Position numbers and translations under genes: made by a program. Positions 11,101-15,974 of a DNA stretch of 32,079 bases are shown here, piece after piece. A model generated the notes under the pieces. It was given only the letters and a program-made list of their open reading frames with translations, ran no database searches and had not been told where the DNA came from. Origin of the DNA: an uncultured Lachnospiraceae bacterium (GTDB lineage Bacteria; Bacillota; Clostridia; Lachnospirales; Lachnospiraceae); contig CAMVDF010000005.1 in NCBI GenBank assembly GCA_947166195.1, forward strand, positions 1 through 32,079, in the 5' to 3' direction. Every line of letters starts with the position of its first letter. Position 1 is the stretch's first letter.

Positions 11101-11590
11101 TGATTATACTTGGGCTATAGGCAAGACTGTAAGTGGTGAAGGAATTCATATTGATGTAACAGCTCCTTCTAAGGGAAGTTTCACCTTCGTTGATTCGAAG
11201 GATCACAAGACAGTTGTTAATAAGCTTGATGCCGGATTCTTCAATGTATACGGAGCAAAGAGCAAGATTAAGGCTACACTTTCAGATGCAGGTTATGATA
11301 TATCAAAGAAGGGCTATACCTACACAGGCAGCAGTATCACACCTACGATTACAAGTATTACGTATGGTGGAGTGACATATCCATTCCCTGCCGGCATAAG
11401 CACCTCAAGCAACTTCGTTGTGAAGTACAAGAACAATATTAAGGTTGGTACAGCAACTGCTACAATAACGATGAAGAAGAATGCAGACCCTGCAGTATCT
11501 GCTAATCAGGCATATCCTTACGGTGGATCTGTAACGGTTAAGTTCAAGATCGTACCTCAGTCCAACCAGAACCTGATCCTGAACGAGTAA
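5111..11590 (+). CDS. Giant secreted repeat protein with Ig-like or MBG-like modules
   Basis: The 2159-residue product begins with a clear Sec signal peptide: a basic start, a hydrophobic core, and a cleavage site after Ala26-Phe-Ala28. A Glu/Ala/Pro-rich linker runs to about residue 95, followed by a long series of degenerate beta-rich modules. Recurrent signatures are a YTG opening and a YKNN-containing strand, seen near residues 1035, 1350, 1690, 1900 and 2067-2159. The second half is rich in Lys and Asn. No LPXTG motif, S-layer homology domain, choline-binding repeat or C-terminal membrane segment is visible, so the mode of attachment is unknown. The ATG at 5111 is favoured because the signal peptide starts there. 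An in-frame ATG at 5099 is possible, and the longer frame from 4973 runs through the leader and is rejected. The role is presumably adhesion or envelope structure (inference). Confidence 0.85.
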   Translation: MRKRQWKKILSVVLALAMVFSMNVSAFADEVADPVAVEEPAAEEPVAEAPVDSNEETPEETKEEEPAAPAEEPAAEESAPVEGEEAAEAITGSLPEGWAADSSAAGTYAEGVLTLSGDTTITATDPAVTLRVVADGDGAGDTLILTGCAAIVDNKVVTGSLVMESDITYTLYKYVTAGALADVISYEASNAAGKIVKNDGLSVYKASDGSAFSGDLVAGDDYYFVKGVVVSNNTAPNWTKVTAPTAANDSLDADPAGINITGDNGGEYYVAKSSTAPTRETEKTGNLDGSGVATYLPTEGSGDYYAWIRNPGTADTSFDSDWVATKPAKVTVNVENMIGTVSGMTFEPVGDATWSKGASDNSGIYTVNILSGNVFMYPETSLPSVKSISVNIVKDAVLVVGGGVDGAAPVTLTGTGTALFSAKSSYEGIATGVTISSNVATAAQALVAKNTNGENIKYTIVEEGTDPAAATIGGKLEIVAVDAANVTSTKLSLTDETLEAPFTLSSNGKEFVETVDASDKLTVSDSAIDGISVKFGSGKVLIGNLATPSTYTYAVIPERAANEYPAGLVDGQQTATGVNVNRGTSKQRQLNASYEFIISTNGAVSQKDSLGWTWQDTGYDNIYTLANGGALESDKTYYLYARRKPNVDYDGLFRSELKPVGSFSILKATSISINKAAGRAVSPNYIGDATTLDYDKELAFYKSQNTNALNASFFSWTFNYPSAKEVPGIHVTENIGDHYDDELADYTDDVLAVVDGDGFRIGTLTLKAYPAIAPGTNSFDWSSAETSLGSLTPGEYAVKASFATAGSAGAKYGAMASPADNWVSFNVIPAPVKVEPVVVTPQMSGNVAAPTKKVTSQITGATATLGGTEIILADGKEVADWNALAAGSYKITVSQGSLVDGNYYADKNKSDYSTEQTLTIVDKGGLGVVAELKEDADPVYYGTTVAHVKNQIKGYFTLGGTKTGDEQPADYDRLFLYKTTSDNLAAATALTDETIKTISANETIYAYYFDDTYKGQKVSSNALPIKIAKRPVKLSYTGEALKTVRGEDLLTKVSTNLIKGTAVGADYSITAAPFANDIKGTDLLGSTYSVDVPLDTSMISKFSAATKKAYINIDDSSLSTNFARNYTLSDRQVEYKVIGRYYIKYVLEYGGKKYVSSNVVEEKDLVTIAGKKKIALKPSTYKSVSWGNADGKDAGVLGKDNKITQWNAQRVKEGDTKFTNETQFDFDDTSNVDPGDYIVYAIVTAVATKRGDNSSVMVESITPVEYDGASHVVEDEGYKGNKENDLDLVLYDQLEIIDVDGNDGYKFDPKNPYYNEWQKISAKVDGVILDKNSGSKEVDIYRHDLEYKKDYTVSYKNNKNASVAYDPTVSGDSSESGKNGADATFKQLFPENKRPQIIVKGKGDYAKMKVTVLFDILPTDVDEDNWDAVPEFFAPNKTLKVTPKPYEYIYSNYEKAKKGDEKGVKKYTLKEGKFNSKKAAYTKDFVKEIYKLTLSSDGVSVVKKDLVTNFKRIPAGDYQVVIKGVNNYMGTYEKQIHVATTYLLSKQTFKWTKSKKWNKTPYTVADFKVTVKDKKTKKPIEILSLTDAIANEKPGIYVQGILKKTGKEYKYVSDLYNEDFMAAIAAGGLENFKFKDAGIYRIVFEANGKLQDTNQIMGTHYIQIEVKGTKVKASDFKINNGKKLVYTGKPTAITVSIKNKKLKPDEVSKIPLGNTAKKVNVAEGGNEQAAIDAYKDKFRYNNCGSGYQTRDCDNYTDDGATYNADLVRSNVYSVGYVPANTELDKTYHVFIRPSGQFWADDTRGEVKLSYKYDVINLKNADKKDSAVKFIANDVQANIGGTTADLYMAVSGNAFEDPLATVSKDGFVYHPITKVDGKKDKIEILSNYTDYDGNQIVYKFNVTYKNNKKTGSAKAVVTPADKNTKAYFKKSFTVPFNIVDRKVEEIAIYDADAMVPDAVVADITDAVEPKGNKSAKPVVTLYQVDETGEKVTKLKNKVDYTWAIGKTVSGEGIHIDVTAPSKGSFTFVDSKDHKTVVNKLDAGFFNVYGAKSKIKATLSDAGYDISKKGYTYTGSSITPTITSITYGGVTYPFPAGISTSSNFVVKYKNNIKVGTATATITMKKNADPAVSANQAYPYGGSVTVKFKIVPQSNQNLILNE

Positions 11591-11638
11591 TAGGGATTGG
11601 AAAACATCTTCGATGGACATAATTCATAGTAATACCCA

Positions 11639-11670
11639 CACCCCCGGGAGCGATCCCGGGGGTGTTTTTT
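11639..11670 (+). terminator. Strong intrinsic terminator of the giant gene
   Basis: An eleven-pair GC-rich stem (11639-11649 with 11654-11664) closes a GCGA tetraloop and is followed by six T residues (11665-11670). It lies 48 bases after the stop codon. Confidence 0.95.
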
Positions 11671-11671
11671 C

Positions 11672-11708
11672 AAAAGATGACAGAGGGACAGTCCCCCTGT
11701 CATCTTTT
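11672..11708. repeat. REP-like 37-bp palindrome
   Basis: Twelve-base arms AAAAGATGACAG and CTGTCATCTTTT are perfect inverted repeats around an inner GGGAC-A-GTCCC. Only one mismatched pair separates inner and outer arms. The core resembles the GGGAC-rich palindromes dispersed in clostridial genomes. Related palindromes sit after each of the two Rpn-type genes downstream. It could also act as a second terminator, because the 3' arm ends in TTTT. Confidence 0.75.
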
Positions 11709-11778
11709 CCTGTTTATATCTTCTCCGTTGTCTAAAAGAAATGACAAAATGAGATTGACAGAAAAATGATCATATGTA

Positions 11779-11807
11779 TTGAAAAAACCGGTAGTAAATG
11801 CTACGAT
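11779..11807 (+). promoter_or_regulatory. Cassette promoter, copy A
   Basis: TTGAAA (11779-11784) is followed after 17 bases by TACGAT (11802-11807), with an extended -10 TG one base upstream. Both hexamers and the TG are identical in copy B, while the first part of the spacer differs almost completely. That pattern supports a working promoter. Confidence 0.65.
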
Positions 11808-11944
11808 ATTTCTTGGAGCAGTTATTTCTACGGCGCCTCTATTATGAGGCAGCATCTGATATATGAAGATTCCTACATTCTGAAATTTCCTGCTTTAAAT
11901 CCAACTTATTTCAACAAAGCAGGAAGAGGGATGTAAAAGACATT

Positions 11945-11976
11945 CGACTCCTGCGGATCATCCACGAAAGGAGACG
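11945..11976 (+). promoter_or_regulatory. Hairpin covering the Shine-Dalgarno sequence, copy A
   Basis: CGACTCCT (11945-11952) can pair with AGGAGACG (11969-11976), which contains the ribosome binding site AAAGGAG. There is one A-A mismatch in this copy. The ATG follows at 11981. Pairing would reduce translation of the Rpn-type gene. Confidence 0.55.
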
Positions 11977-11980
11977 AAAA

Positions 11981-12853
11981 ATGAAATACAACTGGTTTAA
12001 GAGGATCTGGTACAGGATAAATCCTAAACACAAGGACAGGCTTTTCTGTACCATTTTTGGGAAAGAAAAGTACAAGAGGTATGCACTGGATCTGTATAAT
12101 GCCATAAACGGCAGTGATCATAAGAGCCTGGCGGATCTGGAGATCATTACCCTGGAGGATGCCATCTACATCAGGATGAAAAATGATGTGGCATATCTGA
12201 TAAACGGAACCATAGCTATTTACGAGCATCAAAGCACTGTAAACCAGAACATGCCTATCCGGGGATTCATGTATATGGGGGAGCTTTACAGCAAGATACT
12301 GAAAAGACAGAAAGCGAAAATATACAACAAAACACTCGTAAAGATACCAACTCCCCAGTACATAGTGTTTTATAACGGAACGGATGATTATCCCGAATGT
12401 AGCAAGCTGAGGCTGTCGGACGCGTTTATGACACCGACGGACAGAAATGATTATGAATTCACAGCAACAGTGTATAATATCAACCTTGGGAAGAATACGG
12501 AACTTCTGGATTCATGTGATTCACTGAGGGGTTACAGTATTCTCATAGACCGAATCAGGACGAACAGCCTTACAATGTCCCTTGAAGATGCAGTAGATGA
12601 AGCAGTAAAATGGTGCATAGAAAATGGTATTCTTGTGGATGTATTGGAAGAGGAGAGGTCAGCGGTTATGTTAGAGATGCTTACTGAATTTGATGAAAAA
12701 ACATACGAAGAAGGCCTGCGTGAAGAAGGCCGTGAGGAAGGCCGTGAACAAGGACGCAAGGAAGAGCGAGCCAACACCGAGCGCGAGCGAAAAAGAGCAG
12801 ATGATTTAATGGCGGAGCTTGAAAAGTACAGATCAAAGTATGGCAGTCTGTGA
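11981..12853 (+). CDS. Rpn-type PD-(D/E)XK nuclease / putative transposase family protein
   Basis: The 290-residue protein has a PD-(D/E)XK core with the acidic residue D69 (in KNDVAYLI) and the E82-x-Q84 pair in YEHQS, followed by the family signature NQNMPIR. These match Rpn-type recombination-promoting nucleases, which cut DNA and are often annotated as transposases. The C-terminal 55 residues are a highly charged coiled coil built from GREE-type repeats and end in KYRSKYGSL. That tail is shared with the broken gene downstream. The start has AAAGGAG nine bases upstream, within the leader repeat. The gene looks intact. Whether it mobilises DNA cannot be seen; no transposon ends or target duplications were identified. 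Confidence 0.85.
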   Translation: MKYNWFKRIWYRINPKHKDRLFCTIFGKEKYKRYALDLYNAINGSDHKSLADLEIITLEDAIYIRMKNDVAYLINGTIAIYEHQSTVNQNMPIRGFMYMGELYSKILKRQKAKIYNKTLVKIPTPQYIVFYNGTDDYPECSKLRLSDAFMTPTDRNDYEFTATVYNINLGKNTELLDSCDSLRGYSILIDRIRTNSLTMSLEDAVDEAVKWCIENGILVDVLEEERSAVMLEMLTEFDEKTYEEGLREEGREEGREQGRKEERANTERERKRADDLMAELEKYRSKYGSL

Positions 12854-12890
12854 TAAGTGATCATAAGTCACAGGGACGGTTCTTCTGACT
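12848..12890. repeat. REP-like inverted repeats after the first Rpn-type gene
   Basis: CTGTGA (12848-12853, containing the stop codon) pairs with TCACAG (12868-12873), and AGTCA (12866-12870) pairs with TGACT (12886-12890) around a GGGACGGTTC core. The GGGAC core and position match the palindromes at 11672 and 13795. No T-run follows, so it is a poor terminator. Confidence 0.5.
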
Positions 12891-12923
12891 CATTTTCATG
12901 ACTCATTTATAGAGAATTTGGTG

Positions 12924-12952
12924 TTGAAATCAATCATCGTAAATGCTACGAT
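12924..12952 (+). promoter_or_regulatory. Cassette promoter, copy B
   Basis: TTGAAA (12924-12929), a 17-base spacer, and extended -10 TGC-TACGAT (hexamer 12947-12952), identical in its key elements to copy A. Confidence 0.65.
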
Positions 12953-13089
12953 ATTCATTGAAGCAGTTATTTCTATGGCGCCTTTATTATGAGGCTGCAT
13001 CTGATATATGTAGATTCCTACATTCTGAAATTTCCTGCTTTAAATCCAACTTATTACAACGAAGCAGGAAGAGGAATGTAAAAGACATT

Positions 13090-13121
13090 CGTCTCCTGCG
13101 GATCATCCACGAAAGGAGACG
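13090..13121 (+). promoter_or_regulatory. Hairpin covering the Shine-Dalgarno sequence, copy B
   Basis: CGTCTCCT (13090-13097) is perfectly complementary to AGGAGACG (13114-13121), which contains the ribosome binding site of the ATG at 13126. The single mismatch seen in copy A is paired here. Confidence 0.6.
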
Positions 13122-13125
13122 AAGT

Positions 13126-13793
13126 ATGAACAAAAAACTGAATAAAGAGAAGCAGCGACCGGTACAGAGCGCAGAGTCAAGGCAGATGAAACCTCTGGAG
13201 GAAATGGATGTCATCGATAATTTCCTTTTTACGGAGATTGCCTTTGATGAAGAAACGGGAGGGTGAGGTATTACAGTGATCTGATAGATGTTCAGCTGCT
13301 GAGTACGGGAACTGATTATGATAAACTCCCGAACCTTGCGATTATATTTATACTGTCGTACGATCCATTTGGAAAGAATGCCATGTATTATGAAGCGGGG
13401 ACTACATTAAAGACCCATCCGGAGATACCTTATGATGACGGTATCAGGAGGATTTATCTGTATACGGGAGGAGAACTTCCGGAAAACGCAGATGAGTACG
13501 ACAGGAGGCTTCAGGCGCTTTTGAAATACATAGAGAAAAGCACGGAAGAGAATGCGACCGATGACACGACAAAGAGGCTTGACGAGATTGTAAATACAGC
13601 AAAAAAGAAGAAGGAAATCGGGGTGAGATATATGAAGAGCTGGGAAAGAGAACAGGAGCTGATAGCTGAGGGAAAAGCAGAAGAACGGGCCAACACCGAG
13701 CGTGAGCGCAAGAGAGCGGATGATGCAGAGGCAAAGGCAGACGATTTAAGGGCGGAACTTGCAAAATACAGGTCAAAGTATGGCAGTCTGTGA
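13126..13793 (+). pseudogene. Deletion remnant of a second Rpn-type nuclease gene
   Basis: The first 46 codons end in a typical Rpn/PDDEXK N-terminus (MDVIDNFLFTEIAFDEE) and stop at TGA 13264-13266. The next frame opens at GTG 13263 and encodes 176 residues that match the C-terminal half of the same family. It starts at RYYSDLIDVQLL, passes through ILSYDPFG and YTGGELP, and ends in the coiled coil with KYRSKYGSL. The part of the family between these two blocks, which holds the nuclease residues, is absent. The simplest reading is an out-of-frame internal deletion of roughly 100 codons at about 13262, leaving a catalytically dead gene. Two short peptides might still be made. The family comparison is from memory. 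Confidence 0.75.
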
Positions 13794-13794
13794 G

Positions 13795-13813
13795 ATGACA
13801 GGGGGACTGTCAT
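13795..13813. repeat. REP-like palindrome after the remnant gene
   Basis: ATGACAG (13795-13801) and CTGTCAT (13807-13813) are perfect seven-base inverted repeats around GGGGA. The arms match the inner arms of the palindrome at 11672. Confidence 0.65.
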
Positions 13814-13876
13814 GTAGATTCTTACATTCTGAAATTTCCTGCTTTAAATCCAACTTATTACAATGAAGCGGGAATG
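13812..13876 (+). repeat. Truncated third copy (C) of the cassette leader
   Basis: This matches only the central part of copies A and B, from the GTAG/CTAC hairpin to the end of the long TTCCTGC stem (13836-13845 with 13865-13874). The promoter end and the Shine-Dalgarno hairpin are missing. Substitutions in the long stem keep G-U pairing. It abuts the palindrome at 13795 and precedes the secreted-protein gene. Confidence 0.85.
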
Positions 13877-13914
13877 ATGAGGTCATGGATTTTGGACGTA
13901 ATGGAGGTGTGGAT

Positions 13915-15279
13915 ATGAAAAAAAATGAAATGATGAAAAGGATTTCGGCAGTTTTGCTTGCTGTGGCACTTGCAGTAGGACAGTGTGTCATAGCTTACGG
14001 TGAAGAGACGGCCGCACCAGAGGATTCCGTTTCTCAGGAAGCAGTCACGGAAAAGATCGTGACTGAGGAAGCGACAGTAGAAGAACCTGAAGCAAATGAA
14101 CCTGTGGTAAATGAACCTGAGGCAGGTGAGCCTGAAGTAAGTGAGCCTGTACAGGAAGAACCCGGAGCAGGAGGAGCTGAGGCAGATGAACCGTCAACCG
14201 GACTGCCCACAGGGGAAGTATCGGAGCCGGAGATCATGCAGGAGAATGAACCTGCGGGAGAGGATGTTCCGGCACAGATTTCTTTTGCCCGTATTAACGA
14301 GGGCGGTTCTCCAATACCTGTAGGTGCAAAGGTAAACCTTAAAGAGGAGTTTGGACTTGACAGCGACTGCAAGGGGGTGAAGTATACCATCACCTCGGGA
14401 AAAAGCCTTGCGGAGATAAGCGGAAGCACTCTCATTGCAAAAAAAGCCGGAGATGTGGATGTGAAGGTAACCTACAAATATGACGGGGAAAAATCAGAGA
14501 ATGAGACTTCATTCACCATATATACGGTGGGATTCAGAAAGAAGACGGTGACCCTGAATGAAAAAGGAGAGTACGATGCCACTCAGAACCTTAAAGGAGA
14601 TACAGTGGAAGGATCACCAACCTGGAGCAGCTCTGCACAGACCGTTGCAACCGTAGATCCCTCAACCGGAAAGGTGAATGTGCTGGCAGGCGGTACGACC
14701 ATGATAAGTGCGGAGTACTCATACGGTGAGAAGACAAAGATATGCAAGTTCAAGCTGTATGTGAAGCTTCCGGGCTTAAAGGTATCTGAAAAGAAGATCA
14801 AATTCGGAGGAACCTTTTCCACAAAGATCATCAACCTTGAAAAAGGTACACAGGTCAGCTGGTATCTGGAAAACGGCGAGACCAGGGCGGCCTTTATCGA
14901 TCAGGAAAAGGGAAAGATAAAGATTACCGGACTTGCAACGGATGATAGCCCGGTGCTGCTCCACGCAAAGGCCGGATCTGAAGAGCTGACCTGCAGAGTT
15001 ACGACGACGGAACCATATCTTGGCGGTCTTCCGAAAAATTATGATGAAGAGGGAATGGTCGTTGTGAAAAGGAAAAATACGAAGCAGTTTTCGGTAAAGG
15101 GTATCGCAAAGGGAACCCCCGTGACATGGTCTTCAAGCGATGAGGAAACTGTTTCGGTCACATCAAAGGGCCTGGTAAAGGCAAAGCAGTACGGGGGTGC
15201 GACCGTCACCGCAAATGTGGAAGGCTACGGAGAGCTGAGCGTATATATAGAGGTGCCAGATCCTGCAGACAGAGAATGA
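13915..15279 (+). CDS. Secreted protein with BIG2-type Ig-like domains
   Basis: The 454-residue protein starts with a signal peptide (basic MKKNEMMKR, hydrophobic core, likely cleavage near residue 29). A Glu/Pro-rich linker follows that contains a 15-bp tandem repeat. Next come about four bacterial Ig-like units, with hallmarks such as PTWSSSAQTVATVDPSTGKV and PVTWSSSDEETVSVTSKGLV. GGAGG (13903-13907) sits seven bases before the ATG. An in-frame ATG at 13885 would add ten residues and is less likely. No sortase motif or membrane anchor is seen, and the cysteine at position 24 lacks a proper lipobox. Its signal-linker-Ig layout parallels the giant protein upstream. Its stop overlaps the nth start. 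Confidence 0.82.
   Translation: MKKNEMMKRISAVLLAVALAVGQCVIAYGEETAAPEDSVSQEAVTEKIVTEEATVEEPEANEPVVNEPEAGEPEVSEPVQEEPGAGGAEADEPSTGLPTGEVSEPEIMQENEPAGEDVPAQISFARINEGGSPIPVGAKVNLKEEFGLDSDCKGVKYTITSGKSLAEISGSTLIAKKAGDVDVKVTYKYDGEKSENETSFTIYTVGFRKKTVTLNEKGEYDATQNLKGDTVEGSPTWSSSAQTVATVDPSTGKVNVLAGGTTMISAEYSYGEKTKICKFKLYVKLPGLKVSEKKIKFGGTFSTKIINLEKGTQVSWYLENGETRAAFIDQEKGKIKITGLATDDSPVLLHAKAGSEELTCRVTTTEPYLGGLPKNYDEEGMVVVKRKNTKQFSVKGIAKGTPVTWSSSDEETVSVTSKGLVKAKQYGGATVTANVEGYGELSVYIEVPDPADRE
14083..14172 (+). repeat. 15-bp tandem repeat encoding EP(E/V)xx
   Basis: Five clear units and a degenerate sixth begin GAACCTG or GAGCCTG at 15-base spacing (14083, 14098, 14113, 14128, 14143, 14158). They encode a Glu-Pro-rich spacer between the signal peptide and the Ig-like domains. 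Confidence 0.8.
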
Positions 15280-15923
15280 AGAAGACGAAGAAAAGAAATG
15301 CAAAAGTAAAGGTAAAAGAAATTCTGAAGGCATTGGATGAGCACTACGGCACAGATGACCGTTGTTTTCTGTCCTATGAAAAGCCACATGAGCTTCTGAT
15401 CGCTACCATCATGTCTGCCCAATGCACAGATGAAAGGGTGAATGCGGTCTCAAAGGTGCTTTTTGAAAAATACAGGTCTGTCTCTGATTTCGCGCATGCG
15501 GATATAAATGAGCTTGAAAGGGACATCCATTCTGTGGGATTCTATCATATGAAGGCGCGTCACATCATCGATGCCTGCCGGATGCTACTTGCGGACTATG
15601 GCGGCGAGGTTCCGTCCGGTATAGATGAGCTTACCGGGCTTCCGGGTGTAGGCAGGAAGACCGCAAATGTGGTGAGAGGGCATATCTTTCAGATACCCTC
15701 CATCGTCGTTGATACCCATGTGAAAAGGGTTGCAAAAAGGATCGGCCTCACCGATGAGACCGACCCCGAAAAGGTCGAGTATGCTCTTGAAAAGATCATT
15801 CCGCAGGATCACTGGATACTCATAAACCTTCAGCTCATATCCCACGGCCGTTCCATATGCCATTCGCAGCGTCCGGACTGTGATCACTGTTTTCTGGCCG
15901 GGCTGTGCAGGATGAGGCTTTGA
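15276..15923 (+). CDS. nth: Endonuclease III, DNA glycosylase/AP lyase
   Basis: The 215-residue enzyme removes oxidised pyrimidines and cleaves abasic sites in base excision repair. The helix-hairpin-helix LPGVGRKTANVV spans residues 122-133 and includes catalytic Lys128. The second catalytic residue, Asp146, lies in VDTHV. The [4Fe-4S] loop has the exact C195-x6-C202-x2-C205-x5-C211 spacing. The ATG overlaps the TGA of the secreted-protein gene (ATGA), and no strong ribosome binding site is visible, so translation is probably coupled. Confidence 0.96.
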   Translation: MKKTKKRNAKVKVKEILKALDEHYGTDDRCFLSYEKPHELLIATIMSAQCTDERVNAVSKVLFEKYRSVSDFAHADINELERDIHSVGFYHMKARHIIDACRMLLADYGGEVPSGIDELTGLPGVGRKTANVVRGHIFQIPSIVVDTHVKRVAKRIGLTDETDPEKVEYALEKIIPQDHWILINLQLISHGRSICHSQRPDCDHCFLAGLCRMRL

Positions 15924-15974
15924 CCTAACATTGTGATTATGTCAGAATATAAACCAAAAAGCAGCGAGGTCAGG

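Larger units (their letters stand above)
11779..11980 (+). repeat. Cassette leader repeat, copy A (202 bp)
   Basis: This block matches 12924-13125 over exactly 202 bases with no gaps and about 20 differences, many of them in one nine-base stretch. It carries a promoter at its left edge, three internal inverted repeats, and the ribosome binding site of the Rpn-type gene at its right edge. The inverted repeats are at 11835-11850, 11864-11877 (one mismatch in this copy) and 11887-11925. It ends immediately before the ATG. A reading frame starting at 11799 stops early in this copy (TGA at about 11865), so the leader is not coding here. Confidence 0.9.
12924..13125 (+). repeat. Cassette leader repeat, copy B (202 bp)
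   Basis: Ungapped copy of 11779-11980 with about 90% identity. The internal hairpins are at 12980-12995, 13009-13022 (perfect here) and 13032-13070. Several differences from copy A change a Watson-Crick pair to a G-U type pair without destroying the stem. In this copy a frame from 12943 stays open through the repeat into the following gene, but copy A interrupts the same frame, so that extension is not taken as coding. Confidence 0.9.

Noticed and set aside
12943-13266. Open frame running through leader copy B into the second Rpn-type gene
   Set aside because: The same frame is interrupted by a stop in copy A, and the real ribosome binding site and ATG (13126) lie at the right edge of the repeat.
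11672-13876. CRISPR array
   Set aside because: The repeats are long, few and irregularly spaced with genes between them; there are no short regular spacers and no cas genes.
13972-13986. Lipoprotein signal in the Ig-like protein (Cys24)
   Set aside because: The residue before the cysteine is Gln, which does not fit a lipobox.
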